A stretch of DNA of 64,000 nucleotides from Methanobrevibacter millerae. GTDB taxonomy: Archaea; Methanobacteriota; Methanobacteria; Methanobacteriales; Methanobacteriaceae. The translations under genes were made by a program, and so were the position numbers. The stretch covers positions 17,206 through 81,205 of the forward strand of contig SUTF01000009.1 of NCBI GenBank assembly GCA_015063005.1, in the 5' to 3' direction. How positions within the stretch are numbered: the stretch's first letter is position 1; every line of letters begins with the position of its first letter. The notes under the pieces were generated by a model. That model had not been told where the DNA came from, did no database searches, and saw only the letters and a program-made list of their open reading frames with translations. Shown here one piece after another: positions 55,058-63,828 of this stretch.

Positions 55058-56725
55058 CTATCTATTCTGAAATTCTCTTGCCCAATATTTCTCTTCTACA
55101 ACAGAACGAATGTTATTGTACCCATGTTTTAAATCTATTTTTTTCATAAGATTACTCATGTTCTGTCTTAATTCAAAATCCTGCCATACCACCTTAAACT
55201 GATTAGAAATGTCATCGACAGACAATGTATCTGCAAGACCCATATTGATAAATCCGTTATTGTGTGATCCGAATGCATGTGTCTGTTCACGGCCATTCTG
55301 ACAGATGCAGATGCATGGAGTCCCAATACAGCAAACCTCATACATTGTTCTTCCGGCAGAGGTGATGACAACATCCGCCCTCAGCATGAAGTCCCCCACA
55401 TTGGTTATGTTGGAATAAATCTGAACATTGTTGCTCGTTTCATATTTTTCAAACAATTCGGATTTGTTTACACACCTATCATCAAGAATGACATCAATTC
55501 TTCCGGCATAGCCTGTAGCTAAAACAGAGTCCAATACTTTTTCCGTCAGGTTATTTTCATCGCTTCCCTCAAATGTAATCAGCAAATCATTGACATCAGG
55601 ACCAACAATTTTAGAAGGCAAAAAGTAGAATTCATCCTTTAATATGAAATATTTATATCCTGTGTAGATATTTCCAAATCCGCCATCATGTTCATATAAT
55701 GCATCAAACACGACATCAGCATCTTCCGAACCCATTCCTATGTCTTCAAAATTAACTACAAAAAAGCCCATTTCCTTTAGACGAGCAATATATTCTTTTG
55801 TTGTGTCAGAGATATCATTGACAACAATATGTGGATTATATTGACTCAATAGGGCAAACAATTCATCTTCACCATCATATAACTTGCAAGGATGTTCAAA
55901 TTTCTCAATAACCTCAATACCCAACCTATAATTTTCATCAACCAAAAATATAAATTCCTCTATGAATAATTTGGATGCGAGGGAAAGACTTCTATAAATA
56001 TGATTTGAATCTGAATAATCTGCTGCACTGACCACAATAGCCATTTTTTTCCTATTTAAATAATGTTCGGCAATCCACCATTCATCCTGGGTTTGTATGT
56101 TTAAACCTTCTTCAGCGGAAAGTTCAATCAACTCAACATTATTTCCCAATCGTGAATTAGGTGTTAAAAAACCACGTCTTGTTGCAAAGATGCTGCCTGT
56201 TTCTTTAAATTCTCTTGGAAGATACTGAACGTTTAATCTTTCAGAATATAATGGGAAACATCTATTTTCATTGTCATTATAACCCCAACGCAACTGTTTA
56301 TCCTCCACAACGGAAATGACAGTGTCAACATCAAAACTTTCAAATTTTTCAATAGCTTTATCAAGTGTTTCAGTTTTTAAAAGCGGTGAAGTGGCCTGTA
56401 ATGTTATTACAATATCATATTCATCAAAAGCCTGTTTTTCTTTTTGAACGGTTGCATCAAAAATAACCGGATCGAGGGGAATTCTATCACCCGCCAAATC
56501 CGGAGAGCGTCTGATAATGCTAGCTCCAAATTTTTCTGCAATATGGACAATTTCTGGGTCTTCGGTAGATACTACAACGTCATCAACATATTGGGAAGCC
56601 TTAGCCACATCAATAGCATAAGAAATTAAAGGTCTATCCGCAAGTAAACGAATATTCTTACGGGGAATTCCTTTTGAACCTCCCCTAGCTGGAATAACTA
56701 CCAGAATTTTATTGTTGTTAAACAT
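55058..56725 (-). CDS. CMP-nonulosonate cytidylyltransferase fused to a PseG-like domain
   Basis: 555 residues from ATG 56725; the in-frame GTG at 56734 is part of the GTGAT binding site. Residues 1-225: cytidylyltransferase (NeuA/PseF type) with VIPARGGSKGIPRKNIR, LQATSPLLK and QTQDEWW. Residues 230-540: GT-B-like PseG/SpsG domain with VNDISDTTKEYI, the late SAGRTMYEVCCIGTP motif and GREQTHAF. PseG removes UDP from a 2,4-diacetamido sugar just before the NeuB-type step; the N-terminal half activates the final product with CTP. One polypeptide thus covers the steps on both sides of the neighbouring NeuB. Confidence 0.85.
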   Translation of the reverse strand: MFNNNKILVVIPARGGSKGIPRKNIRLLADRPLISYAIDVAKASQYVDDVVVSTEDPEIVHIAEKFGASIIRRSPDLAGDRIPLDPVIFDATVQKEKQAFDEYDIVITLQATSPLLKTETLDKAIEKFESFDVDTVISVVEDKQLRWGYNDNENRCFPLYSERLNVQYLPREFKETGSIFATRRGFLTPNSRLGNNVELIELSAEEGLNIQTQDEWWIAEHYLNRKKMAIVVSAADYSDSNHIYRSLSLASKLFIEEFIFLVDENYRLGIEVIEKFEHPCKLYDGEDELFALLSQYNPHIVVNDISDTTKEYIARLKEMGFFVVNFEDIGMGSEDADVVFDALYEHDGGFGNIYTGYKYFILKDEFYFLPSKIVGPDVNDLLITFEGSDENNLTEKVLDSVLATGYAGRIDVILDDRCVNKSELFEKYETSNNVQIYSNITNVGDFMLRADVVITSAGRTMYEVCCIGTPCICICQNGREQTHAFGSHNNGFINMGLADTLSVDDISNQFKVVWQDFELRQNMSNLMKKIDLKHGYNNIRSVVEEKYWAREFQNR

Positions 56726-56808
56726 AAATATCACAAATAATATAAAAAATTTAATTAATATCTATACTTAATATTAATATAATATAATATTAAATCTTTG
56801 GTGTTAGA

Positions 56809-57855
56809 ATGAAAAATATGTCAAAAGAACTATTAGATAGAATTAACAACTTAGCCACACCCGTTAAAATAATGCACGTATGTGGTTCACACGAACATAC
56901 AATAATGGAAAATGGTATCAGAAGCCTTCTGCCTGACGAAGTTGAAATCGTTGCAGGGCCAGGATGTCCCGTATGTGTCGTTCCATCACGTGAAATAGAC
57001 GAATGTTTAGAATTGGTGGAAAAGGGAGTGACAATAACAACTTTTGGAGACATGTTAAGAGTTCCAGGTTCAAATGGGTCACTTGCAGATGCTAAAGCTG
57101 AAGGTGGAGATGTAAGGATTGTTTATGGAATTAACAAAGCTATTGAAATAGCTGAAAAAGAGGACAATGATGTCGTATTTATGGCAGCAGGTTTTGAAAC
57201 GACAGCACCAACCACTGCAGCAGAAATACTTTCAACACCTCCTGAAAACTTCTCAGTATTGTCCTGCCACAGATTAATACCTCCTGCAATTGATTTTTTA
57301 ATCAATTCCGGGCAAACTAGCTTAAATGCATTAATCCAACCAGGACATGTTTGTACAATCATCGGAACAAAACCATTCGAATACTTCTCAAATGATTTTG
57401 GCATTCCACAAGCTGTTGCAGGATTTAATCCATTAGACATTTTAATGTCTGTTTATATGATTTTAAGACAGATTCATAATGAAACACCAAAAATTGAAAA
57501 TGAATATGCAAGAGCAGTTAAGGAAGAAGGAAACGAAATCGCAACAAAAATGATTGATGAAGTCTTTGATGTTGCAAGCAGAGAATGGAGAGGATTTCCT
57601 AAAATACCAAACTCCGTCCTGGAAATAAAAGACGAATTTGCAGAATTCAATGCCCGTGAAAAATACGACATTGAAGTCAAAGACGTTAAGGAAGCACCTA
57701 AAGGATGTATCTGCGGACCAATCTTAAGAGGTCTCAAAAGGCCTGAAGACTGTACATTATTCAGGAAAGAATGCAATCCATTACATCCTATTGGCGCATG
57801 TATGGTAAGTAAAGAAGGAACATGCAATATAGCACACAGATATTCAAGAGGTTAA
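56809..57855 (+). CDS. hypD: [NiFe]-hydrogenase maturation protein HypD
   Basis: Iron-sulfur scaffold that assembles the Fe(CN)2CO group with HypC. 348 residues: HVCGSHEHTIMENG, IVAGPGCPVCVVPSREID with the conserved cysteines, AAGFETTAPTTAAE and a C-terminal cysteine cluster (GCICGPILRGLKRPEDC, HPIGACMVSKEGTCN). GGTGTTAGA precedes the ATG. It is followed within 3 bases by a phosphatase gene, and supports the several hydrogenases a hydrogenotrophic methanogen needs. Confidence 0.96.
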   Translation: MKNMSKELLDRINNLATPVKIMHVCGSHEHTIMENGIRSLLPDEVEIVAGPGCPVCVVPSREIDECLELVEKGVTITTFGDMLRVPGSNGSLADAKAEGGDVRIVYGINKAIEIAEKEDNDVVFMAAGFETTAPTTAAEILSTPPENFSVLSCHRLIPPAIDFLINSGQTSLNALIQPGHVCTIIGTKPFEYFSNDFGIPQAVAGFNPLDILMSVYMILRQIHNETPKIENEYARAVKEEGNEIATKMIDEVFDVASREWRGFPKIPNSVLEIKDEFAEFNAREKYDIEVKDVKEAPKGCICGPILRGLKRPEDCTLFRKECNPLHPIGACMVSKEGTCNIAHRYSRG

Positions 57856-57858
57856 ATC

Positions 57859-58569
57859 ATGAAAATAGAAGCAATAGCTGTTGATATTGACGGAACAATA
57901 ACTGACGATACACGAAAAATATGTATTTCAGCTATTGAATCATTAAGAGCTGCCGAAGAGCAAGGAATCCCAACCATAATCGTTACGGGAAATGTAGTCA
58001 ATTATGCTTATGCAGCTCAAGTTTTAGTTGGATGCAGTGGAGGGCTTGTTGCAGAAAACGGCGGAATGATTTTTAAGGAAGGCTACAACAACAATGCCGT
58101 TGAAATCCTAGTAAACAGAGAATACATTGAAAAAGCGGAAGCGCACTTAAAAGAAAAATTGGGTGATGAATACTCCAAAAACGCTTCACATGACAATAAC
58201 TACCGTGCAACCGAAATAGTATTTTACAAAACCATTGAAAAGGAACTTATTGAAGATGCACTTAAAGATTATGAGCATGTTGATGAACTGGAAATTTATG
58301 ACAGCGGTTTTGCACTTCACGTAACCGATAAAAGAGTCAATAAAGGAAGTTCACTTAGAAGATTATGCGAACAGAACGGCATCAACATGGAAAATGTAAT
58401 GGCTATTGGAGACAGCGAAAACGATGAAGAATTTCTAAAGGAAGCCGGAGTTAAAATAGCTGTTGGAAATGCCGATGATTCATTGAAAGAAATCAGTACA
58501 TATGCCTGTGAAAAGAATTTCGGTGATGGCGTGGCAGAAGCAATTGAAAAATTCGCATTGAGAGGATAA
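57859..58569 (+). CDS. Archaeal phosphoglycolate phosphatase (HAD family)
   Basis: 236 residues. HAD motif I VDIDGTITDD with the nucleophile Asp, motif II VTGN, Lys in RVNKGSSLRRL, and motif IV AIGDSENDEEFL. A C2B-type cap between them, as in the archaeal 2-phosphoglycolate phosphatases. Substrate assignment follows the family. Starts 3 bases after hypD and one base before the PmbA-like gene, so all three are co-transcribed. Confidence 0.88.
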   Translation: MKIEAIAVDIDGTITDDTRKICISAIESLRAAEEQGIPTIIVTGNVVNYAYAAQVLVGCSGGLVAENGGMIFKEGYNNNAVEILVNREYIEKAEAHLKEKLGDEYSKNASHDNNYRATEIVFYKTIEKELIEDALKDYEHVDELEIYDSGFALHVTDKRVNKGSSLRRLCEQNGINMENVMAIGDSENDEEFLKEAGVKIAVGNADDSLKEISTYACEKNFGDGVAEAIEKFALRG

Positions 58570-58570
58570 T

Positions 58571-59878
58571 ATGATATACGAAATTGCTGATAAATGTGTT
58601 AAAGAAGTTGAAAAGCTATCCGACAACTGGGAAATTTATATAGCTAACAGCGAAACTATCGAAGTTGAATCCAAAAAAGATATTCTGAACTTTGCAAAGG
58701 AAGAAATAGAAAACGGAGTTGGAATTCGAATAATTAAAGATAATAAAATGGGTTTTGCATATACTTCTGACTTGGATAAAATTTCCCAAACCGCTCAAAA
58801 AGCACTTGACAATGCAAAATTAAATAAAGTAGATGAAAATTATGAATTTTCAGAAGTTGAGGATGTAAAAGATGTTAAAGGAACATATGATAAAAATTAT
58901 GATAACTTAAGCCTCGACGAATGCTGTGAATTTTTAGAAAATATCATTAATAGAACAAAAGAAAACAAATGTGAAATAACCTCCAGCGGATTTTCTGCAA
59001 TGAAAGCATCAGAATTGATTTTAAATTCCAATGGAGTATCCATTTACGATGAAGGTACAGGCTTTAGCGGAGGTCTATCCGTTAATATTGAAAAGGACGG
59101 ACAGTTTGCAACCGCATATGATTACAACTCATCAAGAAAATTAGATTTGGAATACGAACAGTTAACCGATGATGTTTGTAAATTAGCTCATGACTCATTA
59201 AATCCCAAATCCATTGAGACTAAAGACTGTGATGTAATTTTAGATTATTATGCTGCATCAGATCTCCTTTCAACATTCATTCAAGGATTCATTGGAGAAA
59301 ATGTTTTAAGGGGAAGATCCATTCTTCATGACAAGATCGGTGAAGAAATCACAAATTCAAACCTTTCAATAATCGATGACCCGTTGCTTGAAGGAGCTAT
59401 GGGAACCAGCAAGGCAGACGGCGAAGGAACCGCTTCTCAAAAGACCTCAATGGTTGAAGATGGTGTTTTAAAATCATTTTTATATGACATTTACACTGCA
59501 AACAAGGCAGGCTGTAAAACTACTTCAAACGGATATAGAGGATCTTATCTAACGACCCCAGACATTTCCCCATCAAACATAGTATTTGACTTTAAAAGTG
59601 AAGTTGGCCTTGATGAAATCGATAGTGGAATCCTAACAACCAGCGTTCTGGGAGCACATACTGCAAATCCTATTTCAGGCGACTTCTCAGTTGAGGCAAA
59701 CAATGCATTCACAATTGAAAATGGAGAAATCTGCGATGGAGTTAAAAAAGCCATGATTTCAGGCAACATTTATGAATTGATGAAGAAATGTGACGGTCTT
59801 AAATCCGAAATAAAACAAAAAGGACCATTTATCATTCCAAAATTGCTTGTTCATGACTTGAAAGTTATTGGATTATAG
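58571..59878 (+). CDS. TldD/PmbA family metalloprotease-like protein
   Basis: 435 residues. The N-terminal half has VESKKDILNFAKEEIENGVGIRII and the C-terminal half has ADGEGTASQKTSMVEDGVLKSFLYDIYTA and the NAFTIENGEI segment, typical of the PmbA/TldE branch. The HExxxH zinc motif of TldD is not seen, as expected for the non-catalytic partner. A TldD gene must be elsewhere. GAGAGGATA precedes the ATG. Same operon as hypD. Confidence 0.88.
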   Translation: MIYEIADKCVKEVEKLSDNWEIYIANSETIEVESKKDILNFAKEEIENGVGIRIIKDNKMGFAYTSDLDKISQTAQKALDNAKLNKVDENYEFSEVEDVKDVKGTYDKNYDNLSLDECCEFLENIINRTKENKCEITSSGFSAMKASELILNSNGVSIYDEGTGFSGGLSVNIEKDGQFATAYDYNSSRKLDLEYEQLTDDVCKLAHDSLNPKSIETKDCDVILDYYAASDLLSTFIQGFIGENVLRGRSILHDKIGEEITNSNLSIIDDPLLEGAMGTSKADGEGTASQKTSMVEDGVLKSFLYDIYTANKAGCKTTSNGYRGSYLTTPDISPSNIVFDFKSEVGLDEIDSGILTTSVLGAHTANPISGDFSVEANNAFTIENGEICDGVKKAMISGNIYELMKKCDGLKSEIKQKGPFIIPKLLVHDLKVIGL

Positions 59879-59886
59879 GGATTATT

Positions 59887-60303
59887 ATGAATAACATTAA
59901 GAAATTGATTAACATCAAGTCAAGTGAAGCAACAAAAGAGGATAATGACGCATTGCTTGCAGAAATTAAGAATGCGCAGTTAATAATGCCAATAGAAATT
60001 ACTTCAAATCTGAATTTGGATGACATTACTGTTGGAGACACAATACAATTTGAAGACGGATTGCGCTTCAAACCTATGAAGATAGCCAATGAAGCGGGCG
60101 AAACTTTCATCCCATTATACAGCGATGATGATGAAGTTCATGGACACACCTCAGCAATTGACATTAAAACTTCAAATCTGGCTGAAATGATTGATGATAA
60201 TCCTGAAAATATAAGTGGTGTGGTTATCAATCCATTTAGTGAATTTAGTGTTGAAATACCAATGGATTCATTTTTAAAATTGTTTGAAAAAGAAGAAAAT
60301 TAA
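59887..60303 (+). CDS. SseB-like domain protein
   Basis: 138 residues. The second half, FIPLYSDDDEVHG...SNLAEMIDDNPENISGVVINPFSE followed by IPMDSFLKLF, fits the SseB N-terminal domain family. Function in archaea is unknown. TAGGGATTA precedes the ATG, 8 bases after the PmbA-like gene, so it is probably the last gene of the hypD operon. Overlaps the convergent small gene by 4 bases. Confidence 0.75.
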   Translation: MNNIKKLINIKSSEATKEDNDALLAEIKNAQLIMPIEITSNLNLDDITVGDTIQFEDGLRFKPMKIANEAGETFIPLYSDDDEVHGHTSAIDIKTSNLAEMIDDNPENISGVVINPFSEFSVEIPMDSFLKLFEKEEN

Positions 60304-60548
60304 ATTTTATTTAATTTTTTCTTATATCTTTCCAAAGCATTATCTGTGTAGTCCGTTTCAATATGCTTTGTTGTTAAGGTTTTTGAATCATCAAAAAGTT
60401 TTTCTTTTGATTTGATGGCATCATCAATATCCTTTTCCAATTGATTTAGTCTGCTGTCAAAACTTCTTTCAGATTTCATGATGTTAACTCTAGTTTTCCT
60501 AGAGATTCTTTCTATTTCTTTTTCTACATCAAAATCTTCTTTTGACAT
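60300..60548 (-). CDS. Small coiled-coil hypothetical protein
   Basis: 82 residues, highly charged, predicted all helical (VEKEIERISRKTRVNIMK...LNQLEKDIDDAIKSKEKLF). GGTGAT precedes the ATG, a good sign of real translation. No family recognised. Downstream of the GyrI-like gene by 9 bases. Confidence 0.7.
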   Translation of the reverse strand: MSKEDFDVEKEIERISRKTRVNIMKSERSFDSRLNQLEKDIDDAIKSKEKLFDDSKTLTTKHIETDYTDNALERYKKKLNKI

Positions 60549-60557
60549 ATTATCACC

Positions 60558-61019
60558 TTACATTTCGATAATAGGCAATTGAATTTCTGTGATAAATTCA
60601 TTTTCATTATCGCAGTTATGGAAACTTTTAATCAATGCTTCCTTTGGAGAACCAATAATATCATAATTATTGGCTTGGGCAACATCGACCAGTTTTTCAT
60701 AAGTATCCAAAATGTTTTCTGTTGGACCTTCATGAATTCCTGCCAATACCTTATGGCCAACCATATCAACGACACGAATAACGTCTTTTTCATCAGCATC
60801 ATCTTTTAGGACAATACCCACATCATAAACTGCATCGCCATCATTTACTTCATGTCTTGGTGAGTAATAAACAACAAAAGGCTCGCTTATTACTTCAACT
60901 TCTTCTGCTTCACTCCAGCCCATTAATTTAGAAACTAAAATATCCAAATCATCGATTGGACCTTTATAATTAATAACCGCTAATTTTTGATCAGGAATAA
61001 TTTTTACTTCATGTTCCAT
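60558..61019 (-). CDS. GyrI-like/effector-binding domain protein
   Basis: 153 residues of the SOUL/GyrI-like fold: VKIIPDQKLAVINYKGPIDDL at the N-terminus, PFVVYYSPRHE in the middle and HEGPTENILDTYEKLVDVAQAN in the second half. Such domains bind small ligands, often beside a regulator; no DNA-binding domain is present here. GGTGTTATT precedes the ATG. Downstream of moeA by 26 bases on the same strand. Confidence 0.75.
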   Translation of the reverse strand: MEHEVKIIPDQKLAVINYKGPIDDLDILVSKLMGWSEAEEVEVISEPFVVYYSPRHEVNDGDAVYDVGIVLKDDADEKDVIRVVDMVGHKVLAGIHEGPTENILDTYEKLVDVAQANNYDIIGSPKEALIKSFHNCDNENEFITEIQLPIIEM

Positions 61020-61045
61020 AATAACACCATTAATAATATTTTAAT

Positions 61046-62269
61046 TTAATTGAATAAATAAACTTCTACTTCTTCACCTTCATCTAACAATTCAACTGAT
61101 TTTTCCACTTTCACATATCCATCTGCACTGGATAGTGAAAATATTGCTCCAGAATCCTTAAATATCGGCTGAACATCATTTCCATCAACCTTTACAAGCT
61201 GGTATTGCATACGTCCAACAGGAGAGTGGATTCTTCTGGTCATGACTCCTTTGACTACTTTTTGCTCAAATTCCTTTTCAATTCCTGCAACCTTAGTTAA
61301 TGGAGGTGCTACAAAGGCATTAAATATCATTAATGCAGAAACTGGATTTCCTGGAAGACCTATGATTAACTTTTCATCAATCACCCCGACAATTGTAGGT
61401 TTTCCTGGCTGGACTGAAATTCCATGAATGCATACTTCACCTAGTTCATCAATAACATGCTTAATGACATCACCAAGACCTGCTGAAGTCCCACCGGAGC
61501 ATAAAAGCACATCAACATCTTTTAGGGATTCCTGAATCTTTTCCTTCACCTGATCATAATTATCACGAACTACACCCAAGAATTTTGCATCAGCACCGCA
61601 TGAAATTGCATCGCTTTTAATCATGTTTCCGTTAACGTCATAAATTTTTCCGAACGGCAACTCCTCACCTTGCATAGTGATTTCATTTCCGGAAGATATG
61701 ACTCCAACAGTAGGCTTTTTATATACTTCAATTGTCTTAAAGCCCTGTGACAATAAAACTCCAATTTTTCCAGGAGTCAATATGTCTCCTTTTTTAAGTA
61801 TCAGATTACCCTCTCCAATGTCGGAGCCTTTTTTAGCAATGTCCTGAGACGGTGTTACACTGGTAAACAGATTAACTTTATCCTCAAATTTTTCGCAGTA
61901 TTCCACCATTACAACAGCATCCGCACCTTCTGGTATTGCTGCACCAGTACTTATTTCGATACATTTACCTTTTTCAACTTTTTTGTCTGTAATGGAACCT
62001 GCTTCAAGAAAATCAATTACTTCCAAAGTGTTTGGAGTCTCTTCGCTAGCACCATAACTGTCTTCAGATAAAACTGCAAAACCATCTTTTAACGCTTTAT
62101 CAAAAGGTGGGAAATCCATTCTACTGTAAACATCATTGAATAAAACTCTGCCGTAAGCATCTTCGCAGTCTATCTCTTCACTTTCAGCTTTACAGTACTT
62201 GTCAAACAAAACTTGAATTATATCCTGTGCTTCATCACACTCTTTTATTTTTAAAAATTCGGTACCCAT
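61046..62269 (-). CDS. moeA: Molybdopterin molybdenumtransferase
   Basis: Inserts molybdate or tungstate into adenylated molybdopterin, needed by formylmethanofuran and formate dehydrogenases. 407 residues: MDFPPFDKALKDGFAV, ISTGAAIPEGADAVVMVEY, VGVISSGNEI, LLCSGGTSAGLGDV and GLPGNPVSALMIFN mark all MoeA domains. In the first motif, Lys-Ala-Leu stands where Ser-Ala-Met/Arg is common. AAGGTGTTG precedes the ATG. Confidence 0.94.
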   Translation of the reverse strand: MGTEFLKIKECDEAQDIIQVLFDKYCKAESEEIDCEDAYGRVLFNDVYSRMDFPPFDKALKDGFAVLSEDSYGASEETPNTLEVIDFLEAGSITDKKVEKGKCIEISTGAAIPEGADAVVMVEYCEKFEDKVNLFTSVTPSQDIAKKGSDIGEGNLILKKGDILTPGKIGVLLSQGFKTIEVYKKPTVGVISSGNEITMQGEELPFGKIYDVNGNMIKSDAISCGADAKFLGVVRDNYDQVKEKIQESLKDVDVLLCSGGTSAGLGDVIKHVIDELGEVCIHGISVQPGKPTIVGVIDEKLIIGLPGNPVSALMIFNAFVAPPLTKVAGIEKEFEQKVVKGVMTRRIHSPVGRMQYQLVKVDGNDVQPIFKDSGAIFSLSSADGYVKVEKSVELLDEGEEVEVYLFN

Positions 62270-62379
62270 TTCAACACCTTTTTTGTAAAATCAATAAATT
62301 AATATATAGTATATTTATAAATATATAAATAATTTATATAAATTGTGATAAGTTATCTTAAAATTTTGGAGGAGAGTAT

Positions 62380-62685
62380 TTGTCTAAACCTAATAACAAT
62401 AACCAACAAGAATATAGAAGAGTAAGAACCCCTAAAAAGGGAGAAATACCTGGAGTAGTCGAACAAATTATGGGACACGGTAAATTAAAAGTTAGATGTG
62501 CAGATGGACACATCAGAATGACCAGAATTCCTGGAAAAATGAAGAAACGTATTTGGATTCGTGAAGGGGACGTTATTCTAGTAAAACCATGGGATTTCCA
62601 ATCCGATGAAAAAGGTGACGTAATCTGGAGATACACCAAAACCGAATCTAACTGGCTTGAAAGAAAAGGTTACTTAAAAATGTAA
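62380..62685 (+). CDS. eif1A: Translation initiation factor aIF-1A
   Basis: OB-fold initiation factor, 101 residues. Start TTG 62380 after GGAGGAGAG. RVRTPKKGEIPGVVEQIMGHGKLKVRCADG and RIPGKMKKRIWIREGDVILVKPWDFQ are textbook aIF-1A. The rio1 gene follows, an arrangement common in methanogens. Confidence 0.96.
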   Translation: MSKPNNNNQQEYRRVRTPKKGEIPGVVEQIMGHGKLKVRCADGHIRMTRIPGKMKKRIWIREGDVILVKPWDFQSDEKGDVIWRYTKTESNWLERKGYLKM

Positions 62686-62716
62686 CCACACCATTTACTT
62701 TTTTTTATTGATTTTA

Positions 62717-63490
62717 ATGGATCCTAAAGTAGCAAAAGCAGATGCAAAACACCAAAAACTACATTCACAAAAAAGAAAAAAAGACAGTGAAGATAGGAAA
62801 GTTGGTAATGAAATTTTTGATAAACTGACATTGGAAACATTATATAAAATAGCTAATCAAGGATATATAGATGTTTTAAATGGAGCGATAAGTACAGGCA
62901 AAGAAGCTAACGTACTGACGGGCATCAATAAAGACGACAAATTCATTGCCGTGAAGATTTATAGAATTGCTACTTCCGATTTTAAAAAGATGAATTATTA
63001 TCTTAACGGAGATCCAAGATTTAACGTTAAAACTAAAAATAAACGCAAAATTATTTATTCATGGGTTACTAAGGAATATAAAAACCTTAAAAGATTATAT
63101 GATGCAGGAGTCAATGTTCCAGAACCATATACAAGTGCCAATAATGTTTTATTAATTGAATTTATTGGTGATGAAAACGGCAATCCCGCACAGCCTGTAA
63201 AAAATAAAAACCCTGAAAATCCTGACGAATTTTTCAACAAACTATTGGTTGAACTTAAGAAATTCGTTAATGACGCTAAATTGGTTCATGGCGATTTATC
63301 CAACTACAATATATTGAATAAGGACGAAAATCCTGTGATAATAGATGTTTCCCAATCCGTAGTTCTTGACAATCCAATATCAAAGGAACTGCTTGAAAGA
63401 GACATTAACACCCTCGTTAATGAATACACGAGATTAGGTGTTGAAACTAGTTTTGAAGAAGTTTGGGAATATGTGAGCCCGAAGTTTTAA
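62717..63490 (+). CDS. rio1: RIO-type serine/threonine protein kinase
   Basis: Atypical kinase linked to small ribosomal subunit maturation. 257 residues from ATG 62717 (a TTG three codons earlier is possible). GAISTGKEANVLTG is the flexible P-loop of Rio1, IAVKIYRI the catalytic Lys, LVHGDLSNYNIL the catalytic loop and VIIDVSQSV the metal-binding segment. Downstream of aIF-1A by 31 bases. Confidence 0.94.
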   Translation: MDPKVAKADAKHQKLHSQKRKKDSEDRKVGNEIFDKLTLETLYKIANQGYIDVLNGAISTGKEANVLTGINKDDKFIAVKIYRIATSDFKKMNYYLNGDPRFNVKTKNKRKIIYSWVTKEYKNLKRLYDAGVNVPEPYTSANNVLLIEFIGDENGNPAQPVKNKNPENPDEFFNKLLVELKKFVNDAKLVHGDLSNYNILNKDENPVIIDVSQSVVLDNPISKELLERDINTLVNEYTRLGVETSFEEVWEYVSPKF

Positions 63491-63492
63491 AA

Positions 63493-63828
63493 CTATAATA
63501 ATTTTTCCAGATATTCCTTAAGTTCTGGAAGCTCAACTTTCATAGTTTCCCAAACCAGATGCTCAATAACATTTTCATAATCATGAGCATGAATATTTCT
63601 CATTGCCTTTAAACTATTCCAAGCAATTTCAGGATGTCCATCCTAAAACTCATCAGACAATCTACCAATATACTCTCCAATTTGGATAATGTTAAAAGCA
63701 CATGCTCTTTGGTAATGGTCATTGGCCAAATATTCATTAAAATCATCACCAAAATACTCAATATCACTTGCTGTTGCTTCACAGTATTCTATGATTTTCT
63801 TAATATGTTTTTCATCTTTAGCGTTCAT
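63493..63828 (-). pseudogene. hepT: HepT-like RNase toxin with internal stop
   Basis: From ATG 63828 the frame encodes KHIKKIIEYCEATASDIEYFG...QRACAFNIIQIGEYIGRLSDEF, typical of HepT (DUF86). A TAG at 63643-63645 then interrupts. The same frame continues without loss: DGHPEIAWNSLKAMRNIHAHDYENV to a TAG at 63493. The RNase signature Rx4HxY (RNIHAHDY) lies after the internal stop, so the translated part lacks the active site. AAG or AAA to TAG is the simplest explanation. Its start overlaps the end of the MntA-like gene. Confidence 0.82.
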
